Positions 27,737 to 36,991 of a stretch of 64,000 nt of DNA are shown in pieces (within the stretch, counting starts at the first letter, position 1; every line of letters begins with the position of its first letter). The notes under the pieces were generated by a model. The model was not told the origin of the DNA, did no database searches, and saw only the letters and a list, made by a program, of their open reading frames with translations. Source of the DNA: Enterobacter sp. (GTDB taxonomy: Bacteria; Pseudomonadota; Gammaproteobacteria; Enterobacterales; Enterobacteriaceae); assembly GCA_022649305.1 (NCBI GenBank), contig JALCNW010000003.1, positions 1-64,000 on the forward strand, in the 5' to 3' direction. Both the position numbers and the translations under genes were made by a program.

Positions 27737-28399
27737 TCAGTACTTTAACGGCAAATGGTTGATGGCGACCAAAATACCGCGGTTAAGCTCGATATAACCG
27801 CCATCGCGCAGCCCGGCGATAATGCGCATAATACCGCTGCGGGAGAGATAGGTCCGGTTTTTGATGTAGTTGGCCGCTGTAATGCTATTGCGGATCCGCT
27901 CTGATTCGAGTATCAGCTCATGCAACTGAAAGCGAATAATTTCATAGGAGGACAATTGCGAAATCAGAGTGCTGTGCTCATAGACCCGCGAAGCGGTATA
28001 AATCAGCAATTTACACAGGCTCTCCCACAAAACAAAACGCTCTATCAACAGGTTAAAACGCTCCAGCGGTAAGCGGCTCATCAGCGAATTTTCATTGATT
28101 CTCAGATAAAGGTTTTCCGACTGAGAAAACTGATTGCTCACCCCAAGAATAAATCTGCCCTGCTCTGAATTTAACACCATGCCATCCCCTCTGCGATTCA
28201 GCGTGACGCTTCCTTCATGCAGTAAATAACAGGTACGTTTATTCCCGGAATAATAACGTAAAATCTCACCTTTATTAGCCTGGAAGCTAGTGGCATAAGG
28301 CGCGATATGCTCGATGATTTTGTCGATATCAGCGACTGGTTTTGCCGCCAGCGTAAATACAATCGCCGGGTTAGTATCGGTGGTGAGTTTGGTATTCAT
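27737..28399 (-). CDS. IprA/YaiV-like winged-helix regulator (left pair, proximal)
   Basis: The 220-residue protein starts at ATG 28399 behind GGAG. CRP-like N-terminal roll (GEILRYYSGNKRTCYLLHEG) and C-terminal winged helix (TYLSRSGIMRIIAGLRDGGY, ending NRGILVAINHLPLKY). It is divergent from the major pilin gene across a 405-bp intergenic region, a position that suits a regulator of that pilin. It is a paralogue of 27011-27649, 37844-38452 and 38550-39173. Confidence 0.87.
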   Translation of the reverse strand: MNTKLTTDTNPAIVFTLAAKPVADIDKIIEHIAPYATSFQANKGEILRYYSGNKRTCYLLHEGSVTLNRRGDGMVLNSEQGRFILGVSNQFSQSENLYLRINENSLMSRLPLERFNLLIERFVLWESLCKLLIYTASRVYEHSTLISQLSSYEIIRFQLHELILESERIRNSITAANYIKNRTYLSRSGIMRIIAGLRDGGYIELNRGILVAINHLPLKY

Positions 28400-28805
28400 T
28401 ATCTTACTCCGTACGATCTTTTATTAAAAATGATGCGCGGAGAATTATCGGTCTGATTATTTTATAAATAAATACTGGATCGATGCCATCGTGGACTGTT
28501 TTATTAACAATTATGCAAACATTATTATTGAGTCTACATACTCACCTTGCTCGCCCTCTGTTAATTAAATGTTAAGAATAAAGTCTACAGTTAGCCTAGA
28601 TATGAATTGTGGCCCGCGCCAAATTTCTATAAATTTCATTCCAGCAAATGAGAGCATGAAAACAAAATTATTTTATAAATAATTTGAGTTCTGTCTGTTG
28701 CATATCAGTAATGAAATTAATGGTGCAAAAAACAGTCATCAGCACCGTTAGTATGATGCCACCTAAATTATTGTAAATATCTAAGCTTATTAAGGAATTT
28801 AATTT
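28400..28805. promoter_or_regulatory. AT-rich divergent intergenic region upstream of major pilin
   Basis: This is 406 bp of AT-rich DNA between the divergent winged-helix and pilin genes. It must contain the pilin promoter. No fimS-like flanking inverted repeats and no tyrosine recombinase gene are seen nearby, so inversion switching is not supported. The gene spacing leaves room for a long 5' leader for the pilin mRNA. Confidence 0.5.
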
Positions 28806-29342
28806 ATGAAAAAGAATATTATCGCTGCTGCTATTATTGCGACCGCAACTCTGTCTCTGTCTAATGCATTCGCTGCAACGGGTGAAGGCACCGTAAACTT
28901 CAACGGAGAAATTTTGGACGCAGCGTGCACCGTTGACGTCGGTTCTCAGAACCAGACCGTTGAGTTGGGCAAATATAACAAGTCTGCATTTGCTGCGGCA
29001 GGCGACGTAACTGCTGCCACTAAATTCGACATCGTTTTGAAAGACTGCCCGGCTACCGTAACTTCAGCTTCTGTCCGTTTCGATGGTACGCCTGATACTG
29101 CTGATTCTACTCTGCTGGCTGTTGATAGTTCTGTTTCTGGCGCTGCTACTGGTGTTGCTATCAACCTGATGAGCGCTGATAAGTCACAACTGCCGCTGCA
29201 CGGTACTAACGGTTATAGCTACCCCCTGACCGACGCTGCTGACAACACCCTGGATTTCTACGCTCAGTACAAATCTACTGCTGATTCAGTCACTGCGGGT
29301 CCGGCAAATTCTGTAGCTAACTTCTCTGTTGTCTACAACTAA
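28806..29342 (+). CDS. Major fimbrial subunit (FimA-like pilin)
   Basis: The 178-residue protein has a signal peptide cleaved after SNAFA, then ATGEGTVNFNGEILDAACTV with the first pilin cysteine. The second cysteine lies in the FDIVLKDCPA motif. The C-terminal beta-zipper ends in NFSVVYN with the penultimate aromatic recognised by the chaperone. It starts after an AAGGAA site. It is the first gene of the fimbrial operon and is followed at once by a strong terminator, as usual for abundant pilin mRNA. Confidence 0.93.
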   Translation: MKKNIIAAAIIATATLSLSNAFAATGEGTVNFNGEILDAACTVDVGSQNQTVELGKYNKSAFAAAGDVTAATKFDIVLKDCPATVTSASVRFDGTPDTADSTLLAVDSSVSGAATGVAINLMSADKSQLPLHGTNGYSYPLTDAADNTLDFYAQYKSTADSVTAGPANSVANFSVVYN

Positions 29343-29365
29343 TTTCCTTTTCCGGGAAATTCATT

Positions 29366-29391
29366 GGGGCCAGCCTGTCGGCCCCTTTTTT
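29366..29391 (+). terminator. Terminator/attenuator after major pilin
   Basis: GGGGCC-AGCCTGTC-GGCCCC stem followed by six T residues, 23 bp past the pilin stop and 14 bp before the chaperone start. It probably limits transcription of the downstream assembly genes relative to pilin. Confidence 0.85.
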
Positions 29392-29404
29392 ATCGAGGTA
29401 TAAA

Positions 29405-30082
29405 ATGCACTTTCTGAGTAAATCTTTAATTGCCTGTGCGCTGCTTTGTGCTGGCGTTGCAGCGGCCAATGCCGGAGTAGTCATTGGTGGAACCCGTGTC
29501 ATTTATGACGGCAATAAAAAGGAATCCTCTATTAGCGTTAATAACCCCGACACGACGCCGTATTTAATTCAGTCGTGGGTTGAGACGCCAAATGGGGGTG
29601 CTGAGAAAGCACCTTTTATTATTACCCCACCCTTATATCGGCTGGATAAAGATCAGCAGAACGTCGAGCGTATCGTATTAGCCGGTGCGTTGCCACAGGA
29701 TAAAGAGTCGTTGTACTGGCTGAATATTAAAGCCATTCCTGCGGCATCACGTAAAGATAATACGCTGCAGATTGCGGTAAAAACGCGTATTAAACTTATT
29801 TACCGTCCGACGGCGTTAAAAGGCGTTATTCCTGAGGAGCAGGCGGATAAATTAACCTGGCAGCGCAGCGGGAATCAGCTACAGGTGACCAACCCGACTA
29901 ACGTGGTGATGAATTTTAACGAAATAAGCGTTAGCGGTAAAAAACTGGACGATGTTTCGTACGTACTGCCGGGCGCAGTCGCACGTTTTGATTTGCCGAA
30001 AGGGGTTAGCAGCGGGGCAGTAACGTTCAAAATCATCAACGACTACGGCGGGACCGGAAACGTACATAACGCCACGATATAA
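29405..30082 (+). CDS. Periplasmic fimbrial chaperone (PapD/FimC family)
   Basis: The 225-residue protein has a signal peptide ending AAANA. Two Ig-like domains: the N-terminal one with GGTRVIYDGNKKESSISVNN holding the conserved pilin-anchoring Arg, and LYWLNIKAIP ahead of a subunit-binding strand (TLQIAVKTRIKLIYRP). C-terminal INDYGG as in the family. It caps pilins in the periplasm for delivery to the usher. It appears intact. Confidence 0.95.
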   Translation: MHFLSKSLIACALLCAGVAAANAGVVIGGTRVIYDGNKKESSISVNNPDTTPYLIQSWVETPNGGAEKAPFIITPPLYRLDKDQQNVERIVLAGALPQDKESLYWLNIKAIPAASRKDNTLQIAVKTRIKLIYRPTALKGVIPEEQADKLTWQRSGNQLQVTNPTNVVMNFNEISVSGKKLDDVSYVLPGAVARFDLPKGVSSGAVTFKIINDYGGTGNVHNATI

Positions 30083-30133
30083 ACCGCACTGGGGTAAAGG
30101 ACACCTGTTTCGTACCGATGGAGTTGAGTTGTG

Positions 30134-32664
30134 ATGAGTAGAAATAAGCAGGACGTTTTATTTAAACCTGCCCGCCTTGCGTTTTTAATCGCATTTGCTC
30201 TGGGGGCGATCTCAATGGCCGCTGATGCTCGCGATTATTTTAACCCTGAGCTGATTGAGCTGGATAACCCGGGCATGAAGGGCGCGGATCTGTCGGCATT
30301 TGAGTCCGGTTCGCAGCTGCCCGGAACCTATCGCGTAGATATCATACTTGGCGAGCAGATTGTCGATACCCGCGAGATTCGTTTCGACGGGGTGACTGGC
30401 TCCGATGGTGAGGTGTCGCTGCAGCCCTGCCTGAGCCTCGCGCAGCTGAAAAGCTGGGGCGTGAAGACCGAGCTGTTCCCGGAGCTGGACTCCGGCGGCG
30501 AGTGCGCGAAATTATCCGCAATCCCGCAGGCCTCGGCGGAGTTCCTGTTCAGTGCTCAGCGTCTGGTGATCAGTATTCCGCAGGCGGCACTGTCACCGCA
30601 GGCACGCGGCTACGTGCCGCCCGAGATGTGGGATGAAGGGATCACTGCCGCGATGCTCAACTATAGCCTGAGCGGTTCGAACAACTGGGCGCGTAACGGC
30701 AATGGCAGTGATACCAACAGCCAGTACGCGAACCTGCGGCCGGGCGTTAACGTCGGCCCGTGGCGGCTCCGTAACTACACCACCTGGACGCGCGATAGCA
30801 ACGGCAACGATAAGTGGGACACGGTCTACACCTACGGCCAGCGGGCGATTATTCCGCTGAAAGCACAGCTCACCACCGGTGACAGCTCTTCTCCGGCGGA
30901 CGTGTTCGACAGCATCCCGTTCCGCGGGGCGCAGCTGGCTTCAGATGACGACATGATGCCGGACTCGCTAAAAGGTTATGCGCCGGTGGTGCGCGGTATC
31001 GCGCGTACCAATGCGCAGGTGATCATCCGCCAGAACGGGTATCAGATATACCAGAGCTATGTGGCGCCGGGTGCATTTGAAATTACCGATATGTATCCGA
31101 CTGGTGGCGCGGGCGACCTCGACGTCACTGTTAAAGAGAGCGACGGCAGCGAGCAGCATTTTACCGTGGCCTTTGCTTCTCTGCCGGTGTTGCAGCGTGA
31201 AGGGCGATTTAAATATGCCCTGACAGGCGGTCAATATCGCTCATATAACAGCGACGTGGATAAAACCCCGTTCAGCCAGCTGACCGGGATCTACGGTCTA
31301 CCGTATGGCCTGACGCTTTACGGTGGTTTCCAGGAGTCAAGTAAGTATCAGTCGCTGGCGGCGGGTATTGGTAAAAACATGGGCGATCTGGGTGCGTTTT
31401 CAACTGACGTAACGCAGTCGTGGGGCACCCCGAAAGATATGCCCAAGAGCAGCGGACAGTCGTGGCGGATCCGTTACAGCAAAAACTTCGCTGAGACGGG
31501 TACCAACTTTGCCATCGCCGGCTATCGCTACTCTACCAGCGGCTATTACGGCATGCAGGAAGTGCTGGACTCATACGGTGACAGCAGCGCGCTGCAGGAT
31601 CGTCGTCGCAACCGCGCGGAGTTAACCGTGAGCCAGAACATCGGCCAGAGTCTCGGCTCGATGACGCTGAGCGCGGTGCGTGAAGATTACTGGAATTCAG
31701 GTAAGGCCATGGAGTCGTACAGTGCCGGGTATAACAACTCGTGGAACAGCGTGAGCTATGGAGTCACCTATACCTACAGCAAAAACGGCAGTACAGACAG
31801 CTACGGCCACACGACAAGCTATGACAAGGACCAGCAAATTGCGCTGAACGTCAGTGTGCCGCTGGAGAAATTCCTGCCGCGCACCTGGGCCAACTACAGC
31901 ATGAACCATAGCAAGAATAACGGTACCACTCACAGCGTGGGTCTGAACGGTTCGGCTCTGGAAAACAACGCTCTGAGCTGGAACGTCCAGCAGGGTTACG
32001 GCACTGACGGCGTAGGGTATACCGGTAATACTAACGCTGATTACAAAGGCACCTACGGGGAAGTAACGGCGGGTTACGGCTACGACAAAGACAGCGATCG
32101 ACTGAACTATGGCCTGCAGGGAGGGATTATTGCCCATGCTGACGGCGTGACTTTCTCGCAACCGCTGGGTGAAACCAATGTGCTGGTGAAAGCGCCGGGG
32201 GCGAAAGGGGTGAGCATCCAGAACCAGAGCGGGGCGAAAACCGACTGGCGCGGCTACACCGTGGTAAGCAATCTAACGCCGTACCGCAAGAACGACGTGG
32301 CGCTGAAGACCGATACGCTACCGGACGATGTCGAGTTGGAACTGACCAATAAGACCGTTATTCCGACCCGTGGCGCGGTGGTGAGGGCAGATTATGTGGC
32401 GAGCGTGGGATGCGAGTGTTAATGACCCTGACTCAGACCAATGGCCAGCCGGTTCCGTTTGGGGCCGTGGCGACGCTGGTTGGAGAGAATAAAAGTTTTA
32501 TTGTAGGTGACGGTGGACAGGTTTATCTGACTGGGATGAATAACAGCGGTACGCTACAGCTGAAATGGGGTTAAAATACTGATCAGCAGTGTATTACTAA
32601 TTACTCCTTGCCGCATCAATCTTCTGTAACGGGAATTTTGATGGTGAATGTTCAGTGTAAATAA
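30134..32664 (+). pseudogene. Outer-membrane fimbrial usher, disrupted near the 3' end
   Basis: The FimD/PapC-type usher starts at ATG 30134 (GTG 30131 is an alternative) with a signal peptide, the N-terminal domain (FNPELIELDNPG) and the barrel/plug (ITTGDSS-like STTGDSS region, YGLPYGLTLYGGFQ). The frame stops at 32422 after [13 protein letters not shown], just where ushers continue [17 protein letters not shown]. That continuation is present in the next frame from 32410, so one base is missing near 32409. It then meets a TAA at 32572 in the middle of LQLKWG-NTDQQCITNYSLP, and the natural end is at 32664. The lost part is the C-terminal domain needed to hold chaperone-subunit complexes. Two independent lesions favour a true pseudogene over a sequencing error, though either is possible. 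Confidence 0.85.
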
Positions 32665-32762
32665 ACATCATTATTGCGATTGGGTATTAATAATTGAAAA
32701 ATGAATGAGCCTAATCACCACATTAAATAATGTAAAGCTTCAAACATACTCAGAGGCTGAGA

Positions 32763-33812
32763 ATGAAATTTTTAAATGCTTTAGTGATAGCGCTTCGCTT
32801 TACTGCCTTTATTTTTATATTGTTTACTTCAAGGCAGGTAATGGCGTCAAGCAGTTGTAATGTAGTAGGTGGTAATTACGTTATAAATTATGGTGATGTT
32901 ATCGTACAGCGCGATCTCGCCATTGGACAACCTATAACAGGGGTGGTTTATGGTGCAAATCAAACTGACTATAGTTGCTCAGTGAATAACCAAATGGTAT
33001 TTATTGGCATTAAATCCTATCTCTCCAGAGCGGCTTTTAATGAGGGTAATATCGTTATCTATAAAACTAATGTGCCAGGAGTAGGGATTGAGATCGGTGG
33101 AACGGGTAACTCACCAGGCGGTACTGGTTCATGTTACATCACCCAGGGTTGTTATCCCTATTCAGGAACTGACTGGCAGGGATTAATGGGTTACGGCACT
33201 TCATTGTCCAGTGCTCCTTCATACAATTTACAGCCTTATATTAAATTAGTTAAAATTGGTGACATTACTTCCTCAAGATTGACTGGCCAGTTTGCTGCAG
33301 CAATAGCTGGGGAAAGGGTGATGCAAGGAGGGTTGACAGGTAAGTGGTACCCTGAAATCGCTATCTCTTTTGGTTCAGGCAGCATTACACAGGTCGCCTG
33401 TTCAATAACTACGCCGTCACTGGTATTTCCTATTGGTGATATTCCGTCATCATCATTTGGTACCGTAGTGGGAACCGTGCCTGCTAATGCACAAAATACG
33501 CAAAACTTGGGTCTTAATTGCGATGCCGGAGCCAATATTAACGTCATGCTACAAGGCGCTCAAAACTCGGACGTGAGCACGACCAGTGTATTAGCCTTAA
33601 CCGGCCAGGGAAATGCTGACGTGGCAAAAGGCGTCGGCGTTCAGCTTTTATACAACGGTTCACCATTGGTGTTAAATAACCGTATTGTTTTAAAACAATC
33701 ATCCGGCGGCCAGGAAACGTTTCCGATAACTGCGCGCTATTACCAAACCAAAACGAGCGTATCGACAGGTAAAGCCAACGCATCAGCGACGCTGAATTTA
33801 ACGTACCAGTAA
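32763..33812 (+). CDS. Fimbrial tip adhesin (FimH/MrkD-like two-domain pilin)
   Basis: The 349-residue protein has a signal peptide (LFTSRQVMA). An N-terminal receptor-binding-type domain of about 190 residues with cysteines and many Gly/Tyr residues is followed by a pilin domain starting ITQVACSITTPSLVFPIGDI and ending NASATLNLTYQ. Length and layout fit tip adhesins. Base composition is noticeably more AT-rich than the usher, suggesting separate exchange. It is the first gene after the broken usher. The ligand is unknown. Confidence 0.85.
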   Translation: MKFLNALVIALRFTAFIFILFTSRQVMASSSCNVVGGNYVINYGDVIVQRDLAIGQPITGVVYGANQTDYSCSVNNQMVFIGIKSYLSRAAFNEGNIVIYKTNVPGVGIEIGGTGNSPGGTGSCYITQGCYPYSGTDWQGLMGYGTSLSSAPSYNLQPYIKLVKIGDITSSRLTGQFAAAIAGERVMQGGLTGKWYPEIAISFGSGSITQVACSITTPSLVFPIGDIPSSSFGTVVGTVPANAQNTQNLGLNCDAGANINVMLQGAQNSDVSTTSVLALTGQGNADVAKGVGVQLLYNGSPLVLNNRIVLKQSSGGQETFPITARYYQTKTSVSTGKANASATLNLTYQ

Positions 33813-33832
33813 GACATTAAGGAATTAAATAA

Positions 33833-34354
33833 ATGGCGAAATTAAATATTATCGCAGCGGCTTCGCTCGGCCTGATCATGGCAGCGCAGGGCGTTTACGC
33901 TGGTGATACCGTGACGTTAAATATTACCGGCAACGTGGTAGCCTCGCCGTGCGTGGTTAACGGCGGTACAGGCAATATCGATGTCGACCTTGGTGATATC
34001 CAGGCGACAACGCTGGCTGCGGCCGCTTCGTCCTCAGCGGAAAAGACGTTTGATATCAAATTAACGGATTGCCCGGCAGGCACCTCCAGCGTAGTGGCGA
34101 CCTTCGCCGGTACCAGCGATTCAGTTGCCGGGACGGATTACTATAAAAACACCGGTACTGCCGGAAACGTCGCGGTGGCATTAATTCAGGCCAGTACCAG
34201 CAATCTGAAGGGCAACGGCACTACCATCACTCAAACCGTGCAGTCCGATCGCAGAGTCACGATGTCGATGAAAGCCAAAGCCTATTCCAGCGCAGGCGGG
34301 GCGACACCGGGCACTATTAAATCCGTTGTCACGGCAACCTTTACCTATCAATAA
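33833..34354 (+). CDS. Minor fimbrial subunit
   Basis: The 173-residue pilin has a signal peptide ending GVYAGD, a paired cysteine pattern (VVASPCVVNGG and IKLTDCPAG) and a C-terminal donor-strand-accepting end SVVTATFTYQ. Starts after AAGGAATT, 20 bp beyond the adhesin gene. It is a paralogue of the next gene and distantly of the major pilin. Confidence 0.9.
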   Translation: MAKLNIIAAASLGLIMAAQGVYAGDTVTLNITGNVVASPCVVNGGTGNIDVDLGDIQATTLAAAASSSAEKTFDIKLTDCPAGTSSVVATFAGTSDSVAGTDYYKNTGTAGNVAVALIQASTSNLKGNGTTITQTVQSDRRVTMSMKAKAYSSAGGATPGTIKSVVTATFTYQ

Positions 34355-34397
34355 CAAGCAAGATGCTCCGGCTCGTCGGGGCAATAAGGTGATTTCT

Positions 34398-34907
34398 ATG
34401 TTTAAGCCCGGCCTGAAAATAGCTTTCTGTTTAACGTTATTCTCTGCAACTGCTCAGGCAGAGCCGACAATTTCGGTATCCGGAAACGTGGTTGCCAGCC
34501 CCTGCACGATCGATACCAACACGGTCAATAAAACCGTGGATCTCGGTACCGTGCAGCGTCGGGATCTGCAAACCGCAGGCGAAGGCGCGCAGTGGCAGGA
34601 CTTTGATCTGCTATTAACCAACTGCCCTACGGGGACCACCAAAGTAACGGCTCTGCTTAGCGGTACGCTGGATGCCCAGGACGCTACCGCATGGAAAAAC
34701 AGCGGCACCAGCACCAACATGGCGCTGCGCATTGCCAGCCGCGACCATGCCACGATTTATGCGTCAGGAGACTCGCTGGAAGAGACCGTAAATATCAGCA
34801 GTCGCTCGGCGTCTTTCCCGCTGTCGGCCAGAATGTTTACCCCGCAGGGAAATGCCACTGCCGGTACCTTTCAATCGGTGATGAACGTCGATTTTACCTG
34901 GCAGTAG
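34398..34907 (+). CDS. Minor fimbrial subunit
   Basis: The start at ATG 34398, preceded by AAGGTG, gives 169 residues; the frame is open to 34326 but that part overlaps the previous gene. Signal peptide FCLTLFSATAQA, SGNVVASPCTIDTN and LLLTNCPTG cysteine motifs, and terminal NVDFTWQ. It is closely similar to the preceding minor pilin, so the pair is probably a local duplication. It is the last structural gene of the cluster. Confidence 0.9.
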   Translation: MFKPGLKIAFCLTLFSATAQAEPTISVSGNVVASPCTIDTNTVNKTVDLGTVQRRDLQTAGEGAQWQDFDLLLTNCPTGTTKVTALLSGTLDAQDATAWKNSGTSTNMALRIASRDHATIYASGDSLEETVNISSRSASFPLSARMFTPQGNATAGTFQSVMNVDFTWQ

Positions 34908-34954
34908 ATCAGTCCCCGGCACTAAGCCTCTGATATTCATTTTAATGGTGCACT

Positions 34955-35641
34955 ATGCCTTATCGTTTACCCTTTGAAAACGTGGTACGCGGAATCCGTT
35001 TTCAACCAATTTTTTCCGTGGCTGAAAAAGTGATTAAAGCGTGGGAAATATTAAGTTTATTGCAGCCTGAAATGAATCCTGAGCATTATTTTTCTTTGCA
35101 ATCCGAACAATCCTGTCTGAATATATTGTGCTGGCAACTGCAGGTTATTTATAAAATGAAGAACAGGAAACGTTATTATTTAAACGTTCCCGCCAGGCTG
35201 CTCTGCTCTTCACAGGTTGTTGAACACCTCCTCCCGTGGTTGCGGGAGGGTATTGTCCTTGAGATACAAGATCCGCACGGGTTTATTTCGTTGTCACGGT
35301 CTGAGCGCCAGGCTTTTTATGCCCATGCCAGGATGATCAAATCCATGGGCGCAGAGCTTTGGCTGGATGATATTTTACCCGCGCAATTCAACGATTTAGA
35401 AACTGAATTGGGGCGATTCGACGGGGTGAAAATTGATAAGAGCGTATTACTTCAGGCGCCCTCATCGTTAAGTCCATTTATCACCCACTGCGCGCGATAC
35501 GTTAAGGCAGTTCTGGTGGAAGGGGTGGAAAATAGGCAGCATTATGACATGGCGGAAGGAGGTGGAAGTCATTTTCTCCAGGGATTTATGTGGCCTGAAG
35601 AGCAGTTTTTTATCAACTATACATCGGGTTGGTCATGCTAA
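34955..35641 (+). CDS. EAL-domain protein (c-di-GMP phosphodiesterase-like)
   Basis: The 228-residue stand-alone EAL domain has no membrane or sensor part. Metal and substrate residues are mostly present: E31 in WEIL (for EAL), N77, E103, D138-D139, K159, E189 in EGVEN and Q209 in LQGF. Loop 6, normally DFGTGYSS, is replaced by DDILPAQFND, which may abolish activity and favour a protein-binding role as in YdiV. It follows the last pilin by 47 bp on the same strand and overlaps the next gene by 7 bp, so it is probably part of the fimbrial transcription unit, like EAL genes in other fim clusters. Confidence 0.88.
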   Translation: MPYRLPFENVVRGIRFQPIFSVAEKVIKAWEILSLLQPEMNPEHYFSLQSEQSCLNILCWQLQVIYKMKNRKRYYLNVPARLLCSSQVVEHLLPWLREGIVLEIQDPHGFISLSRSERQAFYAHARMIKSMGAELWLDDILPAQFNDLETELGRFDGVKIDKSVLLQAPSSLSPFITHCARYVKAVLVEGVENRQHYDMAEGGGSHFLQGFMWPEEQFFINYTSGWSC

Positions 35642-36249
35642 AGGTTTTGATTAACGAATCAGACGTCATGTTTCGTAGAGGTATGTATTATTTTCTCAGC
35701 GATTTTTTCTACCAGTGGTTTAACCGTCATGTTGAGTTTTTCACCGACTATACGCCGGAGAATATTGCCCACGCGGATGTGATTATTCTTTCGCTTTGCA
35801 ATGGCGAGCGCTACACCTGCTTTCCAGAGTTACGCCTACGGCAGAAGGGCATTATTATTGGACTAGTTGATGAAAAGGCTAGTAGTGAAAGATCGCCATT
35901 CTGCTTTGCTGATATTGTCTATATCATGCGACGAGAATCTCTAAATGAAATCACGCGCAAACTGACTGTTGCCTGGAGAGCATGGTTAGCGGGAGAAGGT
36001 TTTTCCCAGTATATAACTTGCTTCGGGTGCAAACTTATTAAGATAACTCCCCAGCAACGAAAAATCTTGGCCAGCTTACATGTTAAGCATTCAGTTAAAG
36101 ATGTTGCAGAAAATATGTGTGTTAATTATAAAACCATTTCTGCACATAAATACATTGTTATGCGTAAATTCCGTCTTAAAAACGATTATGATTTGTTCCA
36201 TTTTTTAGATATGCTTCATAATAAAAATATTACACGCATATTCCTGTGA
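35635..36249 (+). CDS. LuxR-type HTH regulator linked to fimbriae
   Basis: The start at ATG 35635 (MLKVLINESDVMF) lies inside the end of the EAL gene; TTG 35629 is an alternative. Gives 204 residues: a receiver-like N-terminal domain and a C-terminal HTH (KITPQQRKILASLHVKHSVKDVAENM, then NYKTISAHKYIVMRKF). It is related in plan to the other LuxR-type proteins here and to FimZ/FimY-like fimbrial regulators, but it is AT-rich and divergent. Overlap with the EAL gene implies coupled synthesis. Confidence 0.83.
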   Translation: MLKVLINESDVMFRRGMYYFLSDFFYQWFNRHVEFFTDYTPENIAHADVIILSLCNGERYTCFPELRLRQKGIIIGLVDEKASSERSPFCFADIVYIMRRESLNEITRKLTVAWRAWLAGEGFSQYITCFGCKLIKITPQQRKILASLHVKHSVKDVAENMCVNYKTISAHKYIVMRKFRLKNDYDLFHFLDMLHNKNITRIFL

Positions 36250-36271
36250 ACTTCACTTCATTAGTGGTCAT

Positions 36272-36315
36272 TGCCCGCAATTGCGTTCCCTCTCTCCACC
36301 ACGCGTCTGCGGGCA
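36272..36315. terminator. Inverted repeat between convergent regulator genes
   Basis: TGCCCGCA at 36272-36279 pairs with TGCGGGCA at 36308-36315, with additional complementarity inside (TGCG / CGCG-type). It lies between the convergent ends of the LuxR-type genes at 36249 and 36330 and may serve as a shared 3' structure. No T-run is present. Confidence 0.4.
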
Positions 36316-36329
36316 CCGTATTCCATATT

Positions 36330-36977
36330 TCATTTTTCATTAACGAGGAAGTTGGTGTTCCTACTATCTAATTTTGCTACCTGCATAATTAGCTCAAAAT
36401 TATTACTCGCACCTAACTTCTTCATAATATTGCGTTTATGGGTGCTAATCGTCTTCTGACTACGGAAAATTTCTTGTGAGATTTCTACACCATTTTTGCC
36501 CATACATAAGCCTTTGAGAACACGTAACTCAGCACCCGTAAAGTCGACTTTTTGCTCTTGCGGTTTAGACGTCAGCTGCTTGCTCAAAATCGAAGCGCTT
36601 ATATAACGCCGTTTCTTTAGGCTGCTTTCAACGACCTCCCTTAGTCGAAAAAGACGCTCATCCACACACAATAATGAACAACGGTGTTCACGCAACAGTA
36701 CATCGGCAAGGTGCATTTGTGTTTTTTTAAGTAGCACAAGTACCTTGTAGCCTTGGTCCTGATTCAAATAGCCGATTTCATCAGAGGAAAGTAATGTGAG
36801 ATCCTGGCAAAGCGTGAGATCAAGAATGATGAGATGAGGGTTTAGCTCACTTTTCTCCTCAAAGAGAAACTGATATCCCCAGTTGGGGTTAGTGTGCGCG
36901 ATTTCATCAAAGCATCGCTTCAACCCACATAGATGAGTCGACGTAGTATTAGGCGATAAAATAGAATAAGTAAACAT
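36330..36977 (-). CDS. LuxR-type HTH regulator (right copy, type B)
   Basis: ATG 36977 follows AAAGGAG and gives 215 residues; the frame open to 37037 overlaps the upstream gene and is not needed. Paralogue of 23234-23833: it shares CSLLCVDERLFRLREVV, KKRRYISASIL and the HTH (FTGAELRVLKGLCMGKNGVE, then QKTISTHKRNIMKKLGASNN). The C-terminus is longer by about 15 residues. It is the second gene of a pair whose order matches the left-hand pair. Confidence 0.85.
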   Translation of the reverse strand: MFTYSILSPNTTSTHLCGLKRCFDEIAHTNPNWGYQFLFEEKSELNPHLIILDLTLCQDLTLLSSDEIGYLNQDQGYKVLVLLKKTQMHLADVLLREHRCSLLCVDERLFRLREVVESSLKKRRYISASILSKQLTSKPQEQKVDFTGAELRVLKGLCMGKNGVEISQEIFRSQKTISTHKRNIMKKLGASNNFELIMQVAKLDSRNTNFLVNEK

Positions 36978-36991
36978 AGACTCCTTTAATG

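Noticed and set aside
28400..28805. Possible invertible fimbrial switch upstream of the pilin
   Set aside because: No matching flanking inverted repeats and no FimB/FimE-type recombinase gene are present.
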